NCBI GenBank assembly: GCA_973895155.1
Contig: OZ316896.1
Location: 11,346,001 to 11,410,000 of the forward strand
DNA length: 64,000 nucleotides
DNA from: Marsupella aquatica
Lineage: Eukaryota > Marchantiophyta
Reading direction: 5' to 3'
Shown: piece by piece, positions 51,508-63,112 of the stretch
Layout: each line of letters opens with the position of its first letter
Position numbering within the stretch: the first letter of the stretch is position 1
Notes under the pieces: generated by a model
What the model saw: only the letters and a program-made list of their open reading frames with translations
What the model was told of the DNA's origin: nothing
Databases searched by the model: none
Program-made: the position numbers and the translations under genes

Positions 51508-52330
51508 AGTAGGGCTTTAGTGCTTTTTGCAGTTGTTTTGAGACTTTTGGGGTTTTTGGCTCTTTGGTTGTCTGGGTTTTTCCCTTGTTTTCCTTCCTGT
51601 ACTCGGTGTCTTGACATAATTTGTGACCTTGTCAACAGGTTTGGCATTTTTTTTGGTTCTTTGGCACTGTGTGTTAGATGTCTTGGTCCCAAGGCAAGCA
51701 AAGAGTAGCAAGGGCTTTAGTTCCTTGGCAGCTGTGTGCAACCGCGGCCTCTGTGGCTCTTTGGTTGTGTGGGGTTTTTTTTCACTTGTTTCTCCCCTTA
51801 ATTTGTGAGGTCTCTTACCCTAGTTGGGGTATTGTCTCCTGGTTTGGCCTTTTTTCTCTGGCATTGTGTTATATATGTAGTAGTGACCTATCTCCCAAGG
51901 CAAGCAAAGAGTAGGGCTTTAGTTCCATTGCTTTTGTGTATGGGACTATTCAGCAAATTGCTCACATGTTAAATCTCCACCAGTTGTGCAATTAGAACAT
52001 AAGCTAAGACACATGTCATTCAAATCACTTAATTTATAGATCATAAATATAATGTATGGGTTTACATTACATATAATGTATGGGTTTATATTCCAGCTAG
52101 TGTAGGGAGCGCATGAACTTGACATAGAATTAACACGCAGTGGCTTTTTGTCTCACAGGTTGTCCGGCCAGGGTTTGTCCCTTGTGTTCTCCCCTTTATG
52201 CTGTTTCTTGCCTGTCTAACCTTGTCTCCAGGTTTAGTGCTTTTTGTTCTTTGTAAGTGAAATATATATATATATATAATTTATTTATTTATTTTGTGAC
52301 CTGTCTCCCAAGGCAAGTAAAGCTCAAGCA
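51508..52330. repeat. Tandem array of about 200-bp units, three to four copies
   Basis: Unit boundaries are marked by AAGGCAAGCAAAGAGTAGGG followed by CTTTAGT. Units start near 51508, 51704 and 51909, with a more diverged copy at about 52140-52330 ending TCCCAAGGCAAGTAAAGCTC. Internal landmarks are CTCTTTGGTTGT, GGGTTTTT, ACTTGTTT, GTCTCC and GGTTTGGC. Stop-free frames on both strands here are by-products of the G/T-rich unit. Confidence 0.75.
52268..52295. repeat. (AT)n plus (TTTA)n microsatellite
   Basis: About nine TA dinucleotides are followed by several TTTA units within the last, diverged copy of the 200-bp array. Confidence 0.85.
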
Positions 52331-52390
52331 AAAGGAGATTCTCGCAATTGGTGAACACTTGGAACGCATTTTGAGCAAAGGGAGGTGTAG

Positions 52391-52524
52391 ATGAAGAGCT
52401 CTGCAGAATGGTTGACAGCGAAGCTCTCGAACGTATTTCGCGTGCCACTGTTGGGACCGTCGCCAAGGAACATATTCCACGAGAAGATCCAGATAGAAAG
52501 CATGATCCAATGACACACCAATGA
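52391..52524 (+). other. Overlapping short ATG ORFs, possible gene relic
   Basis: ATG 52391 opens 40 codons (MKSSAEWLTAKLSNVFRVPLL...), and ATG 52408 opens 38 codons in another frame (MVDSEALERISRATVGTV...). A third frame downstream reads DDKSFDIVVVVVHFNDEER. Mixed coding-like content across frames suggests either a frame-broken relic or chance in a CG-richer stretch. The minus strand is also open here. No family is recognised. Confidence 0.2.
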
Positions 52525-54900
52525 CGAGGATGATAAAAGCTTTGACATTGTAGTAGTAGTAGTGCATTTCAACGACGAGGAACGGGAACCCCGGAGCGAG
52601 AAATGCTGACAAAACACGCCTCTAAACCAAACGAGAATCAAAGCCTTGTGATGTGGACTATTCCCTCTCGAGCTGGAATACGGTGAACGCCTTATATTCT
52701 TGGGTCTGTGGTGTGGGATTCGGTCGTTGATGACTTGGAAAGTTCTCCGTCCAGCTAGGCTGTTGGAGTTGTCGCTTGATGCGCTCGGTGGTTTCCTTCG
52801 CTCTAGCTTGCCTGCCTGGATGCCTGGATGCCTGAACTGTCTCTTGCCGCTGCTGATTAAATTTCGATGGACTTCAAACTGTACTGTACACGTTCAATTC
52901 AATCATCCATCCATTCGCACCAAACGTGCAGCAGACACCCAACAAAGGTCAAGGCACAGTTCTTAAACTATTGATTTCTTTCAATCTCACTGCTGGAGTT
53001 CTTATTAGTAAGTTCCTCGTTTGGTAACTTAGGGTCTGAGTTCGATCGTTGTGAGTGTGCGGTATCGGAATTTGTGCTTCTTCGATCGTTCAGCGTTTGG
53101 TCGATCCAACTTGACACCCTTCAATCTTTCAGTCGTGCAGAGAGGTGGCCAGCTGTTGTCCAGGATAAGAGGATAATAAATTATTCATGCAGTGAAGGGG
53201 TGGGGTGGATGATTGCAGGCACGACCCATGCCACTAATTCCAATAATAGTCTCTTCACACCGTCAGGAGGCCGAAGCTCTAGTGTCCATGATTTTACGGA
53301 AAATCCGAGGAAAGATGCCTTTCTCAATTGGTTCATTTCCAGCTATCCCCAATCTCTAGCTTTTCTCGGCCTAGATCTGAATTTCGAGTTCACGTTGGCT
53401 CTGATGTGATTACAGAGGCGAGAATCGAAGTCTATAAACCTTAGAAGTTGCTCTCAGATTCTATCAGTTAATTAACGGGTCTAAACGAAACCTGCGAAGC
53501 AACTTCCGTGGCAATTTAATTGAGCTAAATTGTTACACTCTCCACTCTGGACTGGGCAATCCCTCACAAGCGATGGACCGCGCACTATCTGCGGCAAATC
53601 AGTGCCTCACGCGTTGTCATGAACGCTATCATGCAGAATGGTAACGCAGTAGTGAGTCTACCGTGATTCAATTCTCGTTGGTTTGGCAAAACTCCCTCAG
53701 GTTGGACAGGGGATTATGTGATGTGCAAGTTATGTTGATTAGTACTGTAGCTGTCAATTCATTGTCGGAAGTCTGTTGGCATGAATGTTGAGGTGACCGT
53801 GAGGATAGAAAAGAGGAGGCGCTGTAATACTATCCATCGAGACTTCAGACTCACGGAGGAATGGAGTATGGTCACCAAATTGTCGGCGCGACTGAATTTC
53901 CTGACGTCAGTGGCTGGTGAATAGTAATAAGTAGGGCCGCACCATGTGTTTGTCTGTATCCTTCACGAAATTTCGACGGGAATGGCGGCCCACTGATGAT
54001 GGCACGAATTCGGAAAGGATGTTTGAGGAATTGTCGGCTGTCCCCTAGTTAACAGCAAGCCACCAAGTCCAAGGTCAGAGGCCTCCCCCTACGACTTCCA
54101 TCAGGGTTCACTATTTTATTATACTAAGTGGTCCTAAGTGTCCAGCTGAAAAGGGTCCACATGTCAAGCGGCGGTTTTCACGTGATTAAATGGAACCAAG
54201 TGTCAACGGGAAAACCGACGATCTGCCGAATCGAGTACCTGGATATCGTAGTGTGGTCCAAGTTTCCAGTAGGATAGAGGGTCCGTAGGTTGTCGACTTG
54301 AGGAATTCGCTGATGACAGTTTTTGTGGATTGATTCGTAGAACTCGGGAAACTTGCACGAATGTCAATCGAAACTGGGAACTGTCTACATCTAATGACCC
54401 ATGTCAAACCGAGCGTATTCGAAGGATGGTGCCTGCGTGAATTCATTCATTCAATACAGTCAACAATCGCTGTTCACCCATCTGAATTGAAAAACAGATG
54501 TCCTGTGTGAATTGGAGAACTCCATTAAAGAATAGTGTTCCCAATTGGATCCATTCCAAATTCTTTATCAAAATAAAATTTTGATTTCGATCTTGTTTGG
54601 ATGGGGAATGAAAACTATCTGGATTTATTCAGGACAAAGTACTATTCTGTGGGTCCTAGCCTTTCAATCACATGAAAATTGCGGGAGGTTAGTGCATTCA
54701 GTAAAGTGCACGATGGTGGTCTCCACTGGGTCGCATCTTTAACTGAACATATCAAGTGGAAATGCATGTGTCCACAGCAGTGTTCTCCAGACGTCCCTGT
54801 TGGATCGCTTTTGGACGGAAGTCAACCTTTAGACATCGTGTAAAATCATATTGTCAAACTCCGTCAGAAAAGACATCGAAACCTTAGCATCATTACTGCT
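52525..54900. other. Spacer, nothing recognised
   Basis: Open frames at 52700-52966 and 53074-53409 begin without ATG and show no known domain. No repeats beyond short duplications. Confidence 0.45.
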
Positions 54901-54909
54901 GTTGCTAAG

Positions 54910-55270
54910 GAACCTACAGGCATTCTTATCCAAAAGCGCACCAATGGTGTTTGAAAAGCCTTGAAACTAAAGTGGCAGCAAACTGACCACCGACAAATAC
55001 TACAGTAAAAGACATTAGTCATTCTCGTCCAGAAACTCACCAATGGTGACTTTCAAATGAAAAAATAAATTTGAAACTAAAGTGGCAGCAAACTGACCAC
55101 CGACAAATACTACTTTAGAAGACACTAGTCATTTCGTCCAGGAACTCAACAATGGTGACTTTCAAATGGGAAAAATGAAACTAAAGTGGCAGCAAGCTCA
55201 CCACCTGCAGAAGATTGGATTCCCGTTCAGAGACTCACCAATGGTAAAGTTTCAATGAAAGAAATTTGCT
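54910..55270. repeat. Tandem array A, about 105-110-bp units
   Basis: Units start at 54961, 55071 and 55175 with TTGAAACTAAAGTGGCAGCA and include CTsACCACC, GACAAATACTAC and CTCACCAATGGTGACTTTCA. A partial unit precedes at 54910-54960 and a degenerate one follows. It lies downstream of the PSD1 gene, which is transcribed towards it. Confidence 0.8.
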
Positions 55271-55489
55271 CTGTAGTGGGAGAACGCTCACCACCTGGAG
55301 AAACTGACGACAAATACTATGCCATGCCACTTAGGCAAGCAGGGCATGGCAGCTCGTTTAGGATCGTTTAGGAGCGCCTGCCAGTTTACCCCAAACTGTT
55401 CTTCCTCGAGGTCCTGAATAGTCATCAGGACAGGGGGCAAAACCTCGCACTCGAATTCTCTACTTAGGGTGAACTTAGAGGTGCCTGCC

Positions 55490-56040
55490 AGTTTGTCGAA
55501 CTGGTCATCTGGGCCTGCATGCCATGAACCAGTTGTGTGATTGTTTGTGTCGTCAGGACAAGGCAAAACCTCGCGCTACAATTTCCCAGGGTCGTTTTAA
55601 GCGTGTGCCCAAATTTCTCATTTGGGCCTGAACAGGGATTCCCAGTTCGAGGTGAGAACGGTCTAGACCTGAACCACTATTCCCAATGTGAGGTGTGGGA
55701 CAGTTGTGTTGTGTCCACACCGGTCATTTGGGCCTGAAGTGCTTTTCTCAGTTCGATGTGTAGAATAGTTGTGTTCTGCCCATATTGGTTCTCAGTTCGA
55801 CGAGTAGAATAGATCGTGCTTAAATTGGTCATCTTGGCCGGAACTGGTTTCTTGCGTCTTGCCCAAACTGGTCATCTGGGCGTGAACTGGTGTTCCCAAA
55901 AGGAGGTGTGGGACAGTTGTGTCGTGGAACTGATATTTTGTCTCTCGCCCAAACTGGTCTCCTGGGCCTTAACTGGTATTCTCAAGGGAGGAGTGGAACA
56001 GTTGTGTCAAGCCCAAACTCGGCATCCTGGGGCAAAGGCC
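55490..56040. repeat. Degenerate tandem array B, about 60-95-bp units
   Basis: Recurring motifs are CCCAAACTGGTCATCTGGGC, CTGAACTGGTrTTC, TCAGTTCGAGGTGTGGrACA and GTTGTGTCGTG. At least six imperfect copies occur, with variable spacing. The family is unrelated to array A. Confidence 0.7.
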
Positions 56041-56090
56041 TTCTGTTTTGTACTGGTTTCGAGATTCGACATTGGAGTTCTTGAATGCAG

Positions 56091-56300
56091 AGACTCTCGA
56101 TTCATAAACAAGGCCTTGGAAATGAAACCTTGCAGGTTGGGAGCTCTGACCACAGAGAAACATCTCTGAAGATGAGAAGGTCTTGCTGAGAGACTCTCGA
56201 TTCATGACTGAGACCTTGGAGGTTGGGAGCTCGACCACAGAGAAACGTCTCTGAAGGTGAGAGGGTCTTCATCAAAGACTCGATTCATTGATACAGACAC
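56091..56300. repeat. Tandem array C, 85-100-bp units
   Basis: Units start at 56091 and 56191 with AGACTCTCGATTCATrAC and continue with AAGGCCTTGG/GAGACCTTGG, GGTTGGGAGCTC, GACCACAGAGAAACrTCTCT and GAGGGTCTT/GAAGGTCTT. A partial third begins at 56276. Confidence 0.8.
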
Positions 56301-57184
56301 GACTTTGTGTGGGTTCACAAAAGAATAACCAGTAAAGCACGCAAGGACGGTGGTGGGGCACGAAAAGAAGTGCAGTAAGTCCAGGAGTACACGACATAAC
56401 TGGAGTTTTGAGATCCGATAGCTCTTCGGTCATGATTAGTGCACACACGCCTCCAACTAGACAACCAGACGGAGAGCTTTCGACGATCAGTGGGGCCCGA
56501 GGCGAAAGCAGCAATTCAGCCCTAAACAGAATTACTCCTGAAACCAATGCACGGGAACATTATGGATGTCTTGAAGGTGGCCACATGAACATAGGAGGCT
56601 ACAAAATTGTCGACAAGAAAACAGGCAAGCATAAAACAAAAGCGGATAAAGAATGCAGAAAGCCCATCAATGTAATGGCATTCTCTATTATGTTGCCAAC
56701 TACATCCTCCACCTTTTCAGGCCCTCTATGAGGCAAAGCATGAGTCTTTCCTCTACGTGAGTCCAATGTAAAATTAAATACTCCAAGATCCTAAACAACG
56801 ATTCGTTCAGTTTGACGTGGGAAACCTATCGCTCAGACTCTGGATGATAGCTCCCGACGGAGCCGAAAAATGGTAAACTGAGCCAAATAAAACTCCACAT
56901 TTGACAATGGCCCTTCACCGGTGGAGATGGCTTAGTGAACAAGATGAAAATCAGAGCAAAAAGGAGAATGCAGCTCATCATGACTACACCCTCACAGATT
57001 TCGGCTGACTGGATACCGTGGATAACTGAATTTCATTACTACACAATTAATGGCTTAAAATGCCGTATATTCATCTCCCAAAAGAGGGGAGAGACATGTG
57101 GGTTGAAAATAATGGCCTTCTCCTTACTTAGCCGTCGCTACCATGAGTCGTGGATCACTTGTGGAGAAACAATCCGTAAGGGCC
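56301..57184. other. PSD1 downstream flank
   Basis: Contains the 3' UTR of the minus-strand PSD1 gene at its right end and otherwise no supported gene. Plus-strand frames at 56408-56731 and 56935-57216 have no recognised domain. Confidence 0.45.
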
Positions 57185-60100
57185 TTACCAATGTCCTAGT
57201 GCCTGCCCCATCTTGATTCTGTCACCATTCTTTGTAGAGAACCTAAAACTTCCGGTCGCACCCTCCTCCCCGCACCAAGAACTAGAACTTTCGCTGGTTG
57301 TGTCATCATCTACTTCCGATGATACTGGAGCTTCGAAAACAAGAACCACCGTGGAACCTAGATTAAAGACGGCCACCTGAGGAAGGACAACACAGTTTAA
57401 TTCAGTCCCGCGTCCAAACGTAGCAACACGTCAATACCGTCGCACCAATAGGTCGTATGTAAGAGACAGATTGGTGACAATTTCAATCCTGCCGATAGTT
57501 CTTGCAGGGAGTTGCCTACTAGAGCAATACCTCTTCCCCAGCTTTAACGGACAAGCCAGTCCCCTTTTCTCCATAAGATCTAGAGCTCACGTGCTTTGCA
57601 GCAGATAGTCCAAGCTTCCGTTGATTAGTCTTCAATTCAGGCTCGATTTTTAGCTGCACGGGAAAGTGGGACATGTGAGTTGTTCGGCAATCATGTCTGA
57701 CCCTAACGGCACACATGCTAGAAAATAGTCCGAGTTCTCATGCATCCTTTTTGCATATAGAATTAAGTTTGCTGACCTCTATGGAGCCCACGTTTGTGGC
57801 ACCCACTGCAGCAACGGCCATCAAGCCGTGGGACCATCTACCTTCAAGTACAACCTGAAAGTTCGCCGGGCCCACAGACAAAGGGAAAACATTCAGTATC
57901 CCTTGCAACGCTGCGAAAATGGTCTACTCCGCAAGGTTTACCCATGACGTACAAGAAGTAGCCCAAGAACACACGGTAACTGCTTGGAAATGACCTAAAT
58001 ATGAATTCCAGGCACATGTGAATGACATATATTCGGCAGAAGTTCAAGGTGATTCAGCTATCAATGACACTGCCGAGCTTACGCTATTGTACAGTCATAA
58101 ATGATTACCCATCATCTCAGAGGACAGAGTTAAGACCAAGTCAAAGAGATATTCTGAGAAAGAGCATCAGAACGGAGATATGAGCACGGCAACACACCCT
58201 TTCATTGACAACATAGAGATCTTTAATAGTCCTCACTGCGCGCTCATTTACTGGATACAAGCGCCCTGGTACAAACCATCAAAATTCATCAGCATCCTAC
58301 CAGATCCATGCTGCAGCTCATGTGCATTCGGAGGAAACTTACTTGTCCAAATCATCACAAAACTTGAGTAGCCAGGAGCCATCACGAAGCAAACAAATAG
58401 TCTAGGATAGTTTTCTTTTCTTTTTTAAACAAATAGTTTCTTGAACGTTGTCACCAGGGCTATCGCAAAGCTCACCATAAAAATGACGGCGATGTAGAAT
58501 ATCCCAATCAGCAGGAGAGTGTATGCGATGGTAGTCACCAGGACCGAGATAAAGGACACAATAAAAAAGTCCCTTCCCTGTTCTGCATTGCGAAGTAGGA
58601 ACGACGTCTAAATTAAGTTTCTAGAAGAAGCCCATGAAAATCTAGGATTTTTGCACTCGGCATGCCAAGCGTGCACCTTTTCCATCATCTAGTAGGAAGA
58701 TATTCTACAACGATCGATCTCGATCTAAGTTGTACTTCAAAAGCAATGTCTCAAACCAATCGCAGCTTTTGACAATTAATCGAGAGCAAGAGACCACTCA
58801 CATTTCCGAAGGCTGCCTTTGAAAGGTTGAACCTGATGACGAGATATCTCTCGAAGCTGTTACTATTAACGGCTCACTGAGTTGAGGTTCAATTGAACTA
58901 ATTTGAACATCCTCCAGTAAAGAACTTGACGACACAGGAGGATCAGCTCCAAGAAGCGACGAGACTGAATAAGAGAAGCCTTTGACTTGCTCAATCATAG
59001 TTCCGGATCCATTAATTCGCCCACATTGCAGAACGACTCCATCCACTGGGCTGAGCTGCACACTCGCACAGACGCTAACATTAGTCAACGCGACATCCAT
59101 TGCAATAATCTCCTCGCCATATTCTCTGGCAGGTACAATCAAATTAAGACTACCTCAGGCGCCACACAAAATCTTCAAACAAAAGAACAGTTGGGAGCAT
59201 AGGGATTACCAGTTACCAGGCATGCAGGGCTTGGATCGAGTGGTCTGGCGCCTTCCTTCAAAGTCCTCGTAAAAAAATCACGGAGGGAGGCATATTCTTC
59301 AATTGGAAGTGACGCTTCGTCCAGGTCTGCCATTAAATAATGCACCCGACGCATCCGTTAATCGGCGTGCACAACGAAGTTACGGAAGACTTCGCCAAAA
59401 GCAACCTCTCTTTTTTTTCTCTCGGAAAAGTCTATTCGGCACAAGCAACCGCTAATCAGCTACCCAACCATGAAAACCCGGACACCTCAAATCATTGCTC
59501 CGTCGAGAATTCGAATTTGCTGTTCCACATTATGCGCATTCCCCAAATGAGCCACTAATCAGGCGACATTCTTCAGATACCAACAAAAGAGGATTCGTAT
59601 CTGAAGAATGTTGGTATCAACGAAATTTAATTTATAAACAAAAAGAAGCGAGGATGAATTTCGAGATATATCAAGTGCTGCTGCAATGGGCAAAAAACTA
59701 ACCAGCATGAAAAGCTCGAGCCCACCCTTTGTAAACATAAGGACGCATCCAGACAGGAAGGTCCTACAAAATTGAAACAATGACCACCCTTCAGATCATA
59801 GAGACATGTCAGGGTATTTCACTGCAATAAAGTGGAGATTTCAACGCCAAAAATGCCCCGAGTTTTTCTCACTCGAAAATTGCACTAGTCCCGTATCACA
59901 ATGATTCCGGCTTTGACGAGTCAGCTCCCACGACTTGAGCAGCTCCGCCCAATTTTACCCATTTTGCCCAATTGTGAATTGTTGGACCGCCACAAAAGTC
60001 TATTATTGTGTGTCCATTTGTATATTGGAAAACAAAGGAAATCAGGTACAAAGAGGGGAAATTACCACAGAGGTGAGCGATCCCCAAGTCCGCGATATTA

Positions 60101-61555
60101 GCCGCAAAGGAAGCAACTGAAGAACAGTGGCCTGCAAAGGGAATCAAGGAAAGCTCAATCGCACGTCACACGGACGTGAAACATTTACCACCTCCAGAAT
60201 TTGTCAAGGTTTCCCCTACACCAACAAATTGAATTGCAGGACAAGAAATAGAATCTTCATTGAAGACAATCCCATAACGCAATGAATTGCATCGTAGATG
60301 GAAAAGAGAATCTACTAAACATCAAGAAGGAGAATAGGGAAGTTACCTTCCAGTCGGCAGTGAATTCCGGTTCTACGCCTTGACGTCTTGCCTCTTCAGT
60401 CTGGATCATGCACAAATATCAGAGAAAAGGGGAGGAGTCACTTGTTTAGCCAGAGCCAAATACGTGCTACCCTACACGTCCTCCACAAAATCACCGTTTC
60501 TGGAGGTCGCCGAGCCATTTCTGTCGAAAACAAGCTCGGTTCTGAGGCTCCACCACAGAAGTGCGTTTCATGATGAATGAGTCAACAACTACAAAACCTG
60601 TCCAACAATGGCAGGATGGACGGCGTTCAGCACGTGCGTACCTGCTTATCGTCGTACATGCGTCGAATGTGTAACGCTCCTAGCATCATCAGCGTGGCAA
60701 CCGTTGCCCCGGGTATAAATCCACCTGGTCGACGAACAGCACGAAAAAGTTATTAAAGTTTAAGCATTCACATGGTACCCTCAGTGAAAAGCCGTCCTTG
60801 GCCAGAAGCAAAAAGATTCGGAAGGTGCAAAGATACATAATAATCTGGATGGTGAGAAACATTCTCCGGTACAATAAGAAACATGATTATGAGGTCCTTC
60901 AAATCCCACAGCGGATCTGGTGAAGGGCAATTGGGATTGTCGACGATAAAACGTTTTCAACAGAGTATTGATTGGATTCCAAGACCCCTGTCCCAGAGCA
61001 AGACCGACAACATCCAAAGCATTGAAGGCTCATTGTCCACGTCTGGGACATGATATAATGAGAAGGAGACAAACTCGCAGGAGAGTGAATGCCTGAGCCG
61101 CCCCTGAATCCAAAACCCTAAACCTCAGCTGCCGAATTCCACTCCGTTGCAAAATATCCAACCAACATGCCCAATCACTGGACCACCAGCTTTTCCAACT
61201 GCGTTCAATCTTCCCAGCAATCTACCTACCCTCTGAGCCCAAACCTTTGAAACCGTCCCTAGGGTGGCGAGAGGATCCAAGTAAATCACTGTACAATACC
61301 TTCAACCGGAAACCGCCGCCCACCATCTTCAACAGACGCCACACTCAGCTTCCTTTTCCCTGCTCTGGGAATCCCAAAGCAGGACTTGATTCCAGCGTCC
61401 CCCACAGAACACCACGTCTTGCCCCTCAACATCGGCATCTCCTCTATCAGCCTGAATTCAACCCAACCACTTGCTCCGCGATCTCGAGCTCCCCGATGGC
61501 CTGATCCCCACAGGAAACGATAGCCGCAGCAGCAGCAGCATCTACCACAACTCAT
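57185..61555 (-). CDS. Phosphatidylserine decarboxylase, mitochondrial PSD1 type (12 exons, 483 aa)
   Basis: Converts phosphatidylserine to phosphatidylethanolamine in the mitochondrial inner membrane, using a pyruvoyl group made by self-cleavage. Exons in transcript order (complement): 61555-61300, 60724-60642, 60400-60347, 60131-60066, 59763-59703, 59326-59217, 59055-58802, 58582-58476, 58265-58198, 57854-57777, 57653-57531, 57376-57185. They join in frame to 1452 nt, all introns GT-AG. Residues 1-86 form a basic presequence; residues about 90-105 ([18 protein letters not shown]) form the membrane segment. The catalytic domain carries [38 protein letters not shown] (Asp 215), [10 protein letters not shown] (His 316), [27 protein letters not shown], and the cleavage motif LGST at 426-429 (Gly-Ser cut). 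A Ser-rich insertion (about 240-295) sits where other plant PSD1 proteins also vary. The catalytic set is complete. The start is the first in-frame ATG after a stop; Met40 is an alternative. Confidence 0.95.
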
Positions 61556-61930
61556 GGGAGCAGCAGCTCCAAATCCACCCCAACCCTTGCCCCTGTTTCA
61601 ATAATGTACTCATCACACAGACTGTCAACAATCCGCTCTCTCCTGAAAACCGCTCCACCGCTCCGATGCCAGCAGCAGCAGCAGCAGCAGGAGCAGCAGA
61701 GCAAAATCGATCTTGAAAGCCGTGATCAGCAGCCCTCCGCCGCATCAGTACCGTCAGCTCAGCTCACGGATGAATCCATCGCTGCCATTTGCTGCAATTA
61801 CCCGGCAAGTAGAGTTCAGGATTCTTTCCCAAAAGTGACAGTTGTGACCGAAATGAGATCCACAAAGCAATAGCAAAGCTTTCCCCTCTCTCGCTCTCTC
61901 TCTCTCTCTTTGGACAGATTGAGTGCCCAC
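61556..61930 (-). promoter_or_regulatory. PSD1 leader and promoter region
   Basis: Upstream of the PSD1 start (higher coordinates) the sequence carries a CAG/CTG run at about 61670-61700 and a CT-rich microsatellite at 61885-61910 (CTCTCTCGCTCTCTCTCTCT). Pyrimidine-rich microsatellites are common near plant transcription starts. No TATA box is convincing. Confidence 0.4.
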
Positions 61931-62150
61931 CACTCCAGCTGACAGGTGAGAGACACTCATGGGACCTACAGTGGTGGCTCAGACCAACAATACAAAATAA
62001 TTAGTATATGCTTTTGGGGGCCGACCATGCGTCCTCTCATTCAAGAAAAAGCTCTCCACCACATTGAACTGGGCGTCTGGGCAGCAAACCTTTACTACAC
62101 GTGGATCAAAAAGTCAATCTTGTCATCTACCTAGCTAAACAATATAAACA

Positions 62151-62288
62151 TGCTCTTTCTTTCTCATGGTGTGGTTACCAAATGTCATTTTGGCTATGCT
62201 CTTCCTTTCTCATGGTGTGCTTGACAAATGTCATTTTGGCTATGCTCTTCCTTTCTCATGGTGTGCTTGACAAATGTCATTTTGGCGG
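62151..62288. repeat. Tandem array, 46-bp period, 3 units
   Basis: Units start at 62151, 62197 and 62243 with TGCTCTTyCTTTCTCATGGT and continue GTGCTTGACAAATGTCATTT, then TGGCTA. Units 2 and 3 are nearly identical. Confidence 0.9.
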
Positions 62289-62384
62289 GAAGCCTCCGTG
62301 TGGTCCTTCGGTTATCTAAACATTATTATATGAAATATCTCTCTTTCTTTCTCATGGTCTGAAGCCTCCGTGGTGGTTCTACTA

Positions 62385-62510
62385 GGGGATCTCAAGCCTC
62401 AAAATCTGATGGTCTTTAACTTAGTAGGCAACGGACAGAAAAAAAGGGGATCTCAAACCTCAAAATCTGATGGTCTTTAACGTAGTAGGTAAGGTTAAGG
62501 ACAGAAAAAG
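62385..62510. repeat. Tandem duplication, 61-bp period
   Basis: GGGGATCTCAArCCTCAAAA followed by TCTGATGGTCTTTAAC and a GGACAGAAAAA end occurs at 62385 and 62446. Confidence 0.85.
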
Positions 62511-62882
62511 TTATGGGCTACCAAATTTGTAAACCATAACTTTTTGCTATAGGGATTGGTCATATGCCATGACCACAAGTCACTGTCGACGCTAGTGAAA
62601 AGAAAATTTTTACACAGCCATGTGAAAAGGCCATGGTTATTTGTTTATGGCCAAAAGCCATCAACTATGAAGCTTTGAGATGCCCTATTAGGATGCAATA
62701 TTTTCTAACCCTTTAATTCCCACATGCAACCCGCCACCCTCCCTGCGTTCATACACTCCTTAAATCTAATTGTCAGGCCAACTCACCAACTCCCCAGGGT
62801 TTCCAATTGTCTGACCATCTCACTTATGTTCAAAAATATTGTGCTCAACATCACTCACTCTAGACAATATTGTACAACACAT

Positions 62883-63112
62883 GGGCATTAGGCTGCAATA
62901 GTACAAAGTAGTCACGCTTGTGGGGCTGTCCTTGCATGCTGTTATTGAAGTAAAGGTAATCCACCAAAATAAATTGGGCAACAAAGGTGAGTCCACACAG
63001 GGGCATTAGGCTACAGTAGTACAAAGTAATCACGCTTTTGGGGCTGCCTTGCATCCTCTTATGGAAGTAAAGGTACTCCACCAAAATAAATTGGGCAACA
63101 AGAGGTGAGTCC
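62883..63112. repeat. Tandem duplication, 118-bp period
   Basis: Units start at 62883 and 63001 with GGGCATTAGGCTrCArTAGT and continue through CACGCTT, GAAGTAAAGGTA, CCACCAAAATAAATTGGGCA and GGTGAGTCCA. They differ by only a few substitutions and small indels. Confidence 0.9.

Noticed and set aside
51423-51741. Lys-rich minus-strand frames
   Set aside because: Produced by the G/T-rich tandem unit; no conserved protein.
60781-61017. 78-codon minus-strand frame inside PSD1
   Set aside because: Falls entirely within PSD1 intron 1 once the exon chain is joined in frame.
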